Source: Hyphomonadaceae bacterium
GTDB lineage: Bacteria; Pseudomonadota; Alphaproteobacteria; Caulobacterales; Hyphomonadaceae
Length of the DNA: 13,709 nucleotides
Direction of reading: 5' to 3'
Assembly: GCA_030696545.1 (NCBI GenBank)
Contig: JAUYSA010000093.1
Location: 1-13,709, forward strand
Every line of letters starts with the position of its first letter. Position 1 is the first letter of the stretch. Shown in pieces: positions 7,411 through 13,420 of the stretch. Both the position numbers and the translations under genes were made by a program. The notes beneath the pieces are model-generated. The model was not told where the DNA came from. It made no database searches and worked only from the letters and a program-made list of their open reading frames with translations.

Positions 7411-9272
7411 CTCGACCCTCCCCTGCGCCGTGAGCGCCAGACAAACACGCCAATGCCTGCCAGCCCGACCAGGATCGGCGGCAGCCAGACGTTGAGGAAC
7501 TGAAGCTGGCCCGCGAGCGCATCGATATCGCGCCGGAATTCGCGCTCGACGCCGCGAAGCTGCTTGCGGATTTCGGCGGCCTGTTCGCGATAGCTGGCGA
7601 TCTCGGCCTGCTCGTCGGTCGTCAATGTCGCGCCACTCGTGCGGCGGGCTTCGAGCAGGTTGAGGCGGCCTTCGGCGTCGGCCAGCAATTTCTCGAGGCG
7701 CTGCTGTTCTTCATAGAGCCGATCGCGCGCGGCGGCGCGCAGCTCATCGACGCGATCCATGGGGCGGGCAGCGGGAGCGCGGGAGCGGAGCGCTGTCAGC
7801 GCTTCGTCGCCGCCGAGATTATCGAGCGCGTTGAGAATGAAGGCCGCGTTGTCGGAAATCGCCGTGCCGTTCTGCGGGTTCACATAGAAGCCGTCGTCGA
7901 AGGCATCTGCGTCTGCGACGAAGATGACTTCGGCAGGATTGGTTGAGCGCGAGGCGAAAGGCGGAACTTTCGCCATTTCCTGCCGTTCGAGTTCGGCCAG
8001 CACCGCATCAGGCTGCGGTGGAACGGATGGCGGCAGGGAGAATGTCGAGCGCAATTCGCCGGACAGGCGGCCGGCTAGGATCTGCGACGTGTCCGATGCG
8101 GCATAGGCTTCCAGGACTGTGCGGGGCGTGGGGTCGCTCATCGCGATGGCGGAAGAGATCAGCGCCGCCTGCGATGTTGTTTCGACCAGTGGCGAGAACG
8201 TTGCGCCGGCTGGCGGCTGGGCGATCAGATGGCCGGGCGCGCCGAAATTGATGGGGCGCGAAAGATCCGCCGTGATCACATCGGTCTTGGACATCAGCGC
8301 GGGCGGCACAGCCGGGAACAGCGGTTGGCCCACGACCTGACGGCGGCCTCCACCGGCATCTATGTTGACCGGCAGGGCGAGCGCGCGATCGGCCACCGTG
8401 TCCGGCCCGATCGTCACCCCGAGCATTCTGTCGAGACGTTCGCCGAGGCTGGAGGCGGGGATCGCCTGCTGCCCAGGCTGGACCATCGAGACACGCGAAA
8501 CCGGATCGAGCGCGATCAGCGCCCTGCCCTGATGCACGAGGAACTGGTCGACGACGTATTGTTGCCATTCGTCGAGCGGGCCGGGATGGATAAGCATCAG
8601 CACATCGGTCCCGAGTGGAAGGGCGCGGAAATCAGGCGGCGCGATCTCGATATCGAAGGCGCGGCTTGCCTCGCGCAGGATGAAAGCGGCTCCGGGTTCG
8701 GAAGGATCGTCCTGATAGGCCAGCAGGGACGAGATCACCGCGACCTTCGGCGGTGAGGGATCATCAAGCTGCGAGATCAGGCGGACGAGTTCGTATTCCA
8801 GCAGCGCGTCACGCTCGGGCGCGAGGAAGGGAATGGCGATGTTGTCATCGACCGTGTTGTGTCCGATGACGCCGAAATAGATCGGGTCGGGTCCGTTGGT
8901 TGGAGCTGGAGTTAGGCCCGCTGCGACGACGCGGTCTTCCTCATCGGAGAAGGGCTCGGGCTCGGTCTCACGGATCTTCACCTTGCCGCCACTTTGCGCG
9001 GCGATCTCGTTCATCAGCTGGCGCACGCGATCGGCGTGGGCGCGGATGGCAGGGAATTCGGCGCCGACGCCGCGCGAATAGACCAGCTCAAGCTCGACAG
9101 GCTCGGCCAGACGCTGGACGACGCGCTGGGCGGAGCTGGACATTGTATAGAGGCCGTTGGCCGTGAAATCGGCGCGGGCGGGCGCGAGCCACTTCCACGA
9201 GGCAAGGTTCAGCCCGACGAAGACGATGGCGACCAGCAGGCTGGCGAGGATGGCGTAATGGCCTCTGCGCAT
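7407..9272 (-). CDS. GldG-like ABC transporter auxiliary protein
   Basis: The product is 621 aa and resembles the GldG/ABC_transp_aux family (uncharacterised transport component first named from gliding bacteria). It begins MRRGHYAILASLLVAIVF with an N-terminal membrane helix (about residues 4-24) and ends with a second helix within the last 30 residues (592-621) followed by WRSRRRGGSR. Between them is a large periplasmic domain. Segments such as NGLYTMSSSAQRVVQRL, VELELVYSR and ALIALDPVSR fit the family. A long charged helical region at about 507-591 (rich in Glu, Arg and Leu) looks like a coiled coil just before the final helix. The open frame extends 16 codons further upstream, but ATG at 9272 is preferred: it overlaps the permease stop (TGATG) and has AGGAAGGG just upstream. 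The gene is the third of four in the operon. Confidence 0.87.
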   Translation of the reverse strand: MRRGHYAILASLLVAIVFVGLNLASWKWLAPARADFTANGLYTMSSSAQRVVQRLAEPVELELVYSRGVGAEFPAIRAHADRVRQLMNEIAAQSGGKVKIRETEPEPFSDEEDRVVAAGLTPAPTNGPDPIYFGVIGHNTVDDNIAIPFLAPERDALLEYELVRLISQLDDPSPPKVAVISSLLAYQDDPSEPGAAFILREASRAFDIEIAPPDFRALPLGTDVLMLIHPGPLDEWQQYVVDQFLVHQGRALIALDPVSRVSMVQPGQQAIPASSLGERLDRMLGVTIGPDTVADRALALPVNIDAGGGRRQVVGQPLFPAVPPALMSKTDVITADLSRPINFGAPGHLIAQPPAGATFSPLVETTSQAALISSAIAMSDPTPRTVLEAYAASDTSQILAGRLSGELRSTFSLPPSVPPQPDAVLAELERQEMAKVPPFASRSTNPAEVIFVADADAFDDGFYVNPQNGTAISDNAAFILNALDNLGGDEALTALRSRAPAARPMDRVDELRAAARDRLYEEQQRLEKLLADAEGRLNLLEARRTSGATLTTDEQAEIASYREQAAEIRKQLRGVEREFRRDIDALAGQLQFLNVWLPPILVGLAGIGVFVWRSRRRGGSR

Positions 9273-10042
9273 CAGCCGCCCTTCCTTGCGCTGACCCATA
9301 TCGCGTTCAGGGCAAGCCAAACTGCGATGAAGCCGATGTAGAAAACCAGCGCGCGCATTTCGAGCACGCCGCGCTGGGCGGCTTCGAAATGCGTGATGAG
9401 CGAGAACGACGCCATCGCTTCAGCTAGGCCGGGACCGAAGGTAGCCGAGAGGCCGGATGTGACGACGGGCAAGCCCGCGGAGGTGAAGATGAAGCCGACC
9501 GCGACGGAGAGCACGAAGGCGACCACCTGATTGCCTGCCGCCGCCGAGAGGGCGCAGGCGATGGCGAGATAGCCGCCGGCCATCAGGAAGCTGATGACAT
9601 AGGTGAGGAAGATCGCTGCGTTATCCGGCGCGCCGAGCCAGTTGACCGACATCCACATCGGCGTGGTGAGCAGGAGGGCTGCGGCGGCGACGGTCCACGC
9701 GGCGAGGAATTTGCCGAGTACCAGCGACCATGTCGGCGCGGGAAGCGTGAGGAGGAGTTCGAGCGTCCCTCCCCTTGCCTCGTCGGCCCAGAGGCGCATC
9801 GCGATGGCGGGAAGGAAGACGAGATAGAGCCATGGATGAAACAGGAAGAAGGGCGCGAGGTCTGCCTGGTTGGTGTCGAAGAAGCGGCCGATCTGGAAGG
9901 TGAACGAGCCGAGCGCGATGAGGAAGATTGCGATGAAGACGTAGGCGAGCGGCGTCAGGAAGTAAGCCGCGAGTTCACGCATATAGACGGCGCGAAGCGC
10001 ATTGCCGGCCTGGCGCATGTTGAGAGCGAAAGTCGCGTTCAC
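9272..10042 (-). CDS. GldF-like ABC-2 type permease
   Basis: This is the membrane subunit of the Gld-like ABC system, 256 aa from the chosen GTG. Six hydrophobic segments can be seen, the first around LTPLAYVFIAIFLIALGSF, the last at YIGFIAVWLALNAIW, followed by a short basic tail. The ABC-2 type pattern MRLWADEARGGTLELLLTLP after the second helix is strong: this cytoplasmic stretch normally contacts the ATPase. The frame runs upstream into the ATPase gene, but GTG at 10042 overlaps the ATPase stop (GTGA) and has GGAGAAGG a few bases before it. An ATG at 10018 would give 248 aa and is the alternative. Gene order ATPase-permease-GldG-DUF4340 supports the name. The name GldF implies only homology; no gliding role is claimed. 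Confidence 0.88.
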   Translation of the reverse strand: MNATFALNMRQAGNALRAVYMRELAAYFLTPLAYVFIAIFLIALGSFTFQIGRFFDTNQADLAPFFLFHPWLYLVFLPAIAMRLWADEARGGTLELLLTLPAPTWSLVLGKFLAAWTVAAAALLLTTPMWMSVNWLGAPDNAAIFLTYVISFLMAGGYLAIACALSAAAGNQVVAFVLSVAVGFIFTSAGLPVVTSGLSATFGPGLAEAMASFSLITHFEAAQRGVLEMRALVFYIGFIAVWLALNAIWVSARKGG

Positions 10043-10770
10043 GCGGCCTTCTCCGGCCTGGTCAGCGCATGGAAGGCGTCTTCGAGCTTTCCGCTCGGCG
10101 TGCGGGCAGCGATTTCGGCGGGGGTTCCGTCGGCCTTGATATCTCCACGGTCGATCAGGACGGCGCGGGTACACATGGCTTCGACTTCGTCGAGCTGGTG
10201 CGTCGAGATCAGGATGGCCTTGTGCTTTGCCATGCGGGCGATGAGGGCGCGCATCGCGATCTTCTGGTTCGGGTCGAGGCCGTCGGTGGGCTCATCGAGG
10301 ATCAGCACCGGCGGATCATGCACGATCGATCCGGCAAGCGCGACGCGGCGGCGATAGCCTTTCGACAGCGTCTCGATGCGGCGCGAGATCACATCGGTGA
10401 TAGCGGCATCTTCGGCGACGCGCGCGATGGCGGTTTTCGCAGCAGCGCTGTTGAGGCCGTGGGTTCTGGCGAGAAAGCCGAGAAAGTCGCGGACCGATAG
10501 ATCAAAATAGAGCGGCGCGCCTTCGGCAAGATAGCCGAGGGCGAGCTGGGCTTTCGTTCTGTCTGAAAGAATCGACACGCCGTTGATGAGCGCGTCGCCG
10601 GAGTCGGGCTCGAGGAATCCGGCGATCATGCGGAGGGTCGTGGATTTGCCAGCGCCATTTGGGCCGAGGAAGGCGACGGTTTCGCCAGTGGCGACGGAAA
10701 AGCTGACGCTCCGGACCGCCTGCCTTGGCCCGAACGACTTGCTCAGGGCATCGACCTTCAGCGCTTGCAT
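10039..10770 (-). CDS. GldA-like ABC transporter ATPase
   Basis: This is the cytoplasmic ATP-binding subunit, 243 aa, first gene of the Gld-like operon. The Walker A motif GPNGAGKST is at residues 36-44, the signature is LSKGYRRRVALA (the LSKGY form is common in ABC-2 exporters rather than LSGGQ), Walker B is VLILDEPTDGLDP, and the H-loop is ISTHQ. All catalytic elements are intact. The protein is a nucleotide-binding domain only, shorter than the roughly 300-residue GldA and NosF/CcmA-like paralogues that carry a C-terminal extension. The ATG at 10770 is chosen by alignment; its ribosome binding site is weak (GGAT about 5-8 nt upstream). The stop overlaps the permease GTG. It pairs with the GldF-like permease; the substrate is unknown. 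Confidence 0.92.
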   Translation of the reverse strand: MQALKVDALSKSFGPRQAVRSVSFSVATGETVAFLGPNGAGKSTTLRMIAGFLEPDSGDALINGVSILSDRTKAQLALGYLAEGAPLYFDLSVRDFLGFLARTHGLNSAAAKTAIARVAEDAAITDVISRRIETLSKGYRRRVALAGSIVHDPPVLILDEPTDGLDPNQKIAMRALIARMAKHKAILISTHQLDEVEAMCTRAVLIDRGDIKADGTPAEIAARTPSGKLEDAFHALTRPEKAA

Positions 10771-11167
10771 GGGGATCCAATGATCAACTGCCGGGGTGGC
10801 TTAGCTACGCCTGGGAATTCAGCGAAGGAAGCAGACTGGCGATGAAAATTCGCCCAACGCGAATCATTAAGATGCGCTCGAATGAGTTAATCCGGCCCGG
10901 TCCAAAGGCCAGAGCACAAAGCTTCGCCCCGAAGGGAAAAACCAGCTGATTTTCAGGAGATTAGGTGTCGGACGGACCGTCAGTCGCAACCCTGGGGGGC
11001 TGGGGGGCTGTTGGGTCCAAGGTCGGCGTCTTAACCATCCGCCCGACGTTGTTAACTTCGCCTGAGTTGTTGGCGTTGGCTAGTCCTAAATGCGGTCTTA
11101 TTGCGAAATCTCTGTAATGATCCCAGCTTCGTTTCAGGGACGCACTAGCTCACTCATTGGAGCGCTT
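10771..11167. other. 397-bp gene-free regulatory region between divergent operons
   Basis: No credible ORF lies here. The GldA-like gene starts to the left (minus) and the DUF2794 gene to the right (plus), so promoters for both must be inside. Visible structure: imperfect direct repeats GAATCATTAA (10861-10870) and GAATGAGTTAA (10880-10890), about 20 bp apart; a small hairpin CTTCG-ccc-CGAAG (10922-10934); a tandem CTGGGGGG repeat (10992-11007); and TTAACCAT (11031-11038) followed by GTTAAC (11051-11056). The DUF2794 ribosome binding site GGAG is at 11159-11162, 5 nt before its ATG. No transcription start can be assigned with confidence. Confidence 0.55.
11031..11056 (+). promoter_or_regulatory. 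Possible CtrA-type binding site (TTAACCAT plus TTAAC)
   Basis: TTAACCAT at 11031-11038 matches the half-site described for the alphaproteobacterial cell-cycle regulator CtrA. A second TTAAC starts at 11052, 21 bp later, in the same direction and about two helical turns away. The full CtrA consensus TTAA-N7-TTAA is not met. The pair sits about 115-135 bp upstream of the DUF2794 start codon. This is a motif-level call; short motifs arise by chance, though TTAA is uncommon in GC-rich DNA. Confidence 0.3.
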
Positions 11168-11527
11168 ATGACGGATCAGTCGCAGGGTGGAATCATTTCA
11201 ACCTCGTCGGGCCATGCAACAGCGCAGAAACGTGTGTGGTTTGAGCGGAAAGAGCTCGAACTGATCCTTCGGGTTTACGGGCGACTCGTCGCCGAGGGGG
11301 AGTGCCGGGATTATGCGATTGGCGCTTTTGGCGACCACGCCCTCTTCCACATGTTTCGCCGGGCCTCTGAAGCGCCGACCTGGATTGTCGAAAAGCGGCC
11401 TGAGCTGGCGCGGCGGCAGGGCGCGTTTTCGGTTTCCAACAACACGGGCCAGATCCTGAAGCGGGGTCAGGAGCTGGAGCAGGTTCTTCGGGTGTTTGAG
11501 AAGAAGCGCTTCAACGTGGTCGACTAG
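11168..11527 (+). CDS. DUF2794 family protein
   Basis: The product is 119 aa, a small soluble protein of the DUF2794 family, conserved in alphaproteobacteria without known function. After a variable polar N-terminus (MTDQSQGGIISTSS), the family core runs from RVWFERKELELILRVYGRLV through ECRDYAIGAFGDHALFHMFRRASE to VEKRPELARRQGAFSV and GQILKRGQELEQVLRVFEKK. No membrane segment or signal peptide is visible. The frame is open to 11090, but ATG at 11168 is preferred because GGAG lies 5 nt upstream and the extra 26 residues are unlike the family. The gene is monocistronic: gene-free DNA precedes it and a strong terminator follows, shared with the convergent BI-1 gene. A possible CtrA-like motif lies upstream. 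Confidence 0.88.
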   Translation: MTDQSQGGIISTSSGHATAQKRVWFERKELELILRVYGRLVAEGECRDYAIGAFGDHALFHMFRRASEAPTWIVEKRPELARRQGAFSVSNNTGQILKRGQELEQVLRVFEKKRFNVVD

Positions 11528-11598
11528 ATGGCCGGATATGGGGTTATCCCCAATCGCTCCACAGGCCGCCGTCCACATCTGTTGGGAAGCAGAAACAA

Positions 11599-11626
11599 AA
11601 AGCCCCGGCGCGATGGCCGGGGCTTT
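11599..11626. terminator. Bidirectional intrinsic terminator between DUF2794 and BI-1 genes
   Basis: A perfect 11-bp stem is formed by AAAGCCCCGGC (11599-11609) and GCCGGGGCTTT (11616-11626) with a 6-nt loop. On the minus strand the stem is followed by a T-rich tract (TTTTTGTTTC when the final stem bases are counted), ideal for ending the BI-1 transcript. On the plus strand it is followed by TTTccgTTTTcg, weaker but adequate for the DUF2794 transcript. It lies in the 122-bp gap between two converging genes, exactly where a shared terminator is expected. Confidence 0.92.
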
Positions 11627-11649
11627 CCGTTTTCGTTGTCTCGCAGCGC

Positions 11650-12420
11650 TTATTCGCGCGAGGAGAGGAACATCAGCACGATGCGGAACATGTTGATGAA
11701 CGAGATGAAGAAGTTCAGCGCACCCCAGTTCGTCATCACCGCAAGCGAGCGGGCGTCGCCGTCGAAGGCGTAGTAGCCGGTTTTCAGCTGTTGCGTTTCA
11801 ACCGCGATCAGGACCGCCGAGAGCGCGAACACGGCGCCCATGATGATCCATTCCATCATCGACGAGGCCGGCAGGATGAAGTTCAGGAGCGACAGGGCGA
11901 CAACGCCCCACAGCGCCATGATGGCGAACGAGCCGATGCCCGACAGGTCGCGCTTCGTGGTGTAGCCGAACAGCGAGAGAGCGCCGAAGGCCGAAGCGGT
12001 GATCAGGAAGGCTTTGGCGATGGTGACGTAGGTGAGCGACATGCCTATGCCGCCGCGCGTCATCGACTCAGCGCCGCTTTCCGCCATCAGCACCCAGATG
12101 CCGAGGCCCAGGCCCATCATCACGACGATGGCCCAGTACATGATGCCCGTTGCGAGCGGCGACGGGTTCTTCATGAAGAACATCGAGCCGAGCATCAGGA
12201 CGATCGGGCCCCACTGGACGACCAGGGCGACCGGCGAATTGAACACGATCTCGGAAACCGCCGGAACGGTGCCGGCGACATAGGCAAGCGCGCCGGCCAG
12301 CAGGATGCCGAGCCCGAGCTTGTTATAGACGCCCAGCATGAATTTGCGGAGGCCGGCGTCCGTGGCCATATCGCCCGTCTGAGCGCCCGTGCGCTGCGGG
12401 GCGTATTGGAAGTCAGCCAT
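11650..12420 (-). CDS. Bax inhibitor-1/YccA family membrane protein
   Basis: The product is 256 aa, an inner-membrane protein of the BI-1 (TMBIM/YccA) family with about seven hydrophobic helices after a polar N-terminus of about 25 residues that includes LRKFMLGVYNKLGLGILLAG, a recognisable family start. Later segments SLTYVTIAKAFLITASAFGA, LSLFGYTTKRDLSGIGSF and GALNFFISFINMFRIVLMF fit the family. Bacterial members are linked to proton-regulated calcium leak (B. subtilis YetJ) or to FtsH modulation (E. coli YccA). The acidic pair of YetJ (Asp171/Asp195) appears as Glu208 (in VETQQLK) and Ser240 (in FFISFIN) here. The ATG at 12420 gives the expected N-terminus; the ribosome binding site is weak. 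It converges on the DUF2794 gene and is divergent from thpR. Confidence 0.92.
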   Translation of the reverse strand: MADFQYAPQRTGAQTGDMATDAGLRKFMLGVYNKLGLGILLAGALAYVAGTVPAVSEIVFNSPVALVVQWGPIVLMLGSMFFMKNPSPLATGIMYWAIVVMMGLGLGIWVLMAESGAESMTRGGIGMSLTYVTIAKAFLITASAFGALSLFGYTTKRDLSGIGSFAIMALWGVVALSLLNFILPASSMMEWIIMGAVFALSAVLIAVETQQLKTGYYAFDGDARSLAVMTNWGALNFFISFINMFRIVLMFLSSRE

Positions 12421-12666
12421 GGTGTTGTCTCAACCTTCTTGTCGACGCTGCGAGCAAACGCAGCCGATTGCCTGAAATAATGGGCATTGAGCCCAGACAA
12501 TGCAAGCAAAACCGGGCTCAAACCCCATGTGTTGGCGTGTCTGTGATCGGGGTAAACAGGTGACTAACCTTGATTCCACTCCGACTCCTGCCCTGTGCGG
12601 AAGCGTAAGCTACATTACGCGCCAACTGTATATTTTCGCAGCAGCTGCTGTCGGGTAATCGGAGCC
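12421..12666. promoter_or_regulatory. Divergent BI-1/thpR promoter region with inverted repeat
   Basis: These 246 bp contain no credible gene. A perfect inverted repeat TTGAGCCC (12487-12494) and GGGCTCAA (12514-12521) has a 19-bp spacer, and the left arm is also part of a short dyad TGGGC-attga-GCCCA (12481-12495). It lies 61-101 bp upstream of the BI-1 start codon, where an operator could sit. Promoter hexamers are not clear in either direction. GGAG immediately precedes the thpR ATG with only 2 nt spacing, closer than usual. Confidence 0.4.
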
Positions 12667-13215
12667 ATGAGCCTTCGCCTGTTCATCGCGATCCCGATCC
12701 CTGAAGACATCACCGAACGGCTGATGACTCTGGAGAGCGACGTGCCGGGCGCGGCGTGGCGGCTGCCAGAGCATTTTCACCTGACGCTTCGCTTTCTTGG
12801 CGAGATCGACGAGGCGATGGCGCGTGATGTCGATGACGAGCTGGGCCGGATTGTCGCCGCGCCGTTCGAGATCGCGCTGGCGGGCGCGGGAAGTTTCGGT
12901 GGCAAGGAGCCGACGGCGCTGTGGGCGGGGGTCGATGCGCCGCCGGAGCTGGCGCGGCTGGCGGCGAGTTGCGAGAGCGCGGTGCGGCGAGCGGGGATTG
13001 CGCCTGAGCCGAGGAAGTTCAAGCCGCATGTCACCCTCGCCTATTGCTATGGGACCCTCGACTTCGATGCTGCGAACTTCCTGCAGGGTGCCGCGGAGTT
13101 CCGGACGGACAGGTTCTGGGTCGATCATTTCTGCATGTATTCATCGCGGGCCGCCAAGGCGGGCAGCCGGTATGTGGAGGAAGCGGTCTATCCGCTGACG
13201 GGCGTGAGCGGGTGA
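12667..13215 (+). CDS. thpR: RNA 2',3'-cyclic phosphodiesterase ThpR (LigT family)
   Basis: The product is 182 aa, the usual length for the bacterial 2H phosphoesterase ThpR, which hydrolyses 2',3'-cyclic phosphate RNA ends to 2'-phosphates and can join tRNA half molecules in vitro. Both catalytic HxTx motifs are present and well spaced: HLTL at residues 38-41 (EHFHLTLRFLGE) and HVTL at 121-124 (FKPHVTLAY). The N-terminus MSLRLFIAIPIPEDI and the late FWVDHFCMYSSR segment are typical. The frame is open to 12595, but ATG at 12667 gives the family N-terminus. GGAG precedes it with a short 2-nt spacing, so initiation may be inefficient. The gene stands alone, followed by a T-run and a repeat cluster. 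The biological substrate in bacteria is unclear. Confidence 0.95.
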   Translation: MSLRLFIAIPIPEDITERLMTLESDVPGAAWRLPEHFHLTLRFLGEIDEAMARDVDDELGRIVAAPFEIALAGAGSFGGKEPTALWAGVDAPPELARLAASCESAVRRAGIAPEPRKFKPHVTLAYCYGTLDFDAANFLQGAAEFRTDRFWVDHFCMYSSRAAKAGSRYVEEAVYPLTGVSG

Positions 13216-13225
13216 GCGCTTTTTT
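13207..13225 (+). terminator. Weak possible terminator of thpR
   Basis: A short stem AGCG (13207-13210) with CGCT (13217-13220) overlaps the end of thpR, and a run of six T (13220-13225) follows. The stem is only 4 bp, so termination may instead depend on the stronger hairpins of the repeat cluster downstream. Confidence 0.3.
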
Positions 13226-13254
13226 GCTTGTCATCCCAGCTCTCTCCACCGTCT

Positions 13255-13354
13255 CCCCCGCGAAGGCGGGGGTCCAGCGCGGACAGTGAGGCTTGTTCGG
13301 GATTGAGACTTAGGGCTTCTTTGCCAAGCAGGCTGGATCCCCGCCTTCGCGGGG
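13255..13354. repeat. Paired inverted REP-like palindromes (BIME-like)
   Basis: Unit A (13255-13277) contains the hairpin CCCCCGC-gaag-GCGGGGG followed by TCCAG. Unit B (13333-13355) is the reverse complement of A at 21 of 23 positions and contains CCCCGC-cttc-GCGGGG. The two face each other across about 55 bp. CCCCGCGAAGGCGGGG-type palindromes are dispersed in many alphaproteobacterial intergenic regions (general knowledge). The cluster starts just after thpR and may stabilise or end its transcript. Confidence 0.75.
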
Positions 13355-13357
13355 AAC

Positions 13358-13375
13358 GCGGACCTGAAGGTCCGC
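13358..13375. repeat. Perfect 7-bp hairpin in the repeat cluster
   Basis: GCGGACC (13358-13364) and GGTCCGC (13369-13375) form a perfect stem with a TGAA loop, immediately after REP-like unit B. It is probably part of the same compound repeat element. Confidence 0.6.
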
Positions 13376-13388
13376 TTACTGCTCAGGT

Positions 13389-13413
13389 CATTCTCGGGCT
13401 TGTCCCGAGAATG
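13389..13413. repeat. Perfect 10-bp palindromic repeat
   Basis: CATTCTCGGG (13389-13398) and CCCGAGAATG (13404-13413) form a perfect 10-bp stem with a CTTGT loop. This type of palindrome recurs in intergenic DNA of many alphaproteobacteria (general knowledge). It is the third element of the cluster after thpR and is different in sequence from units A/B. Confidence 0.7.
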
Positions 13414-13420
13414 GCGACTT

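Noticed and set aside
8008..8756. 186-aa minus-frame and 175-aa plus-frame ORFs within the GldG-like gene
   Set aside because: They overlap an intact 621-aa gene with normal operon context and show no domain.
6394..10770. Calling the ABC operon a gliding motility system
   Set aside because: Only the ABC parts are Gld-like; no other gliding component is present, and such operons occur in non-gliding bacteria.
10771..11089. Full CtrA consensus TTAA-N7-TTAA in the intergenic region
   Set aside because: TTAA pairs exist but are spaced about 20-21 bp apart, not 11; only the half-site form is reported.
11791..12480. 229-aa plus-strand ORF over the BI-1 gene
   Set aside because: It is antisense to the BI-1 gene and consists mostly of His, Arg, Asp and Gln, as expected from reading hydrophobic codons backwards.
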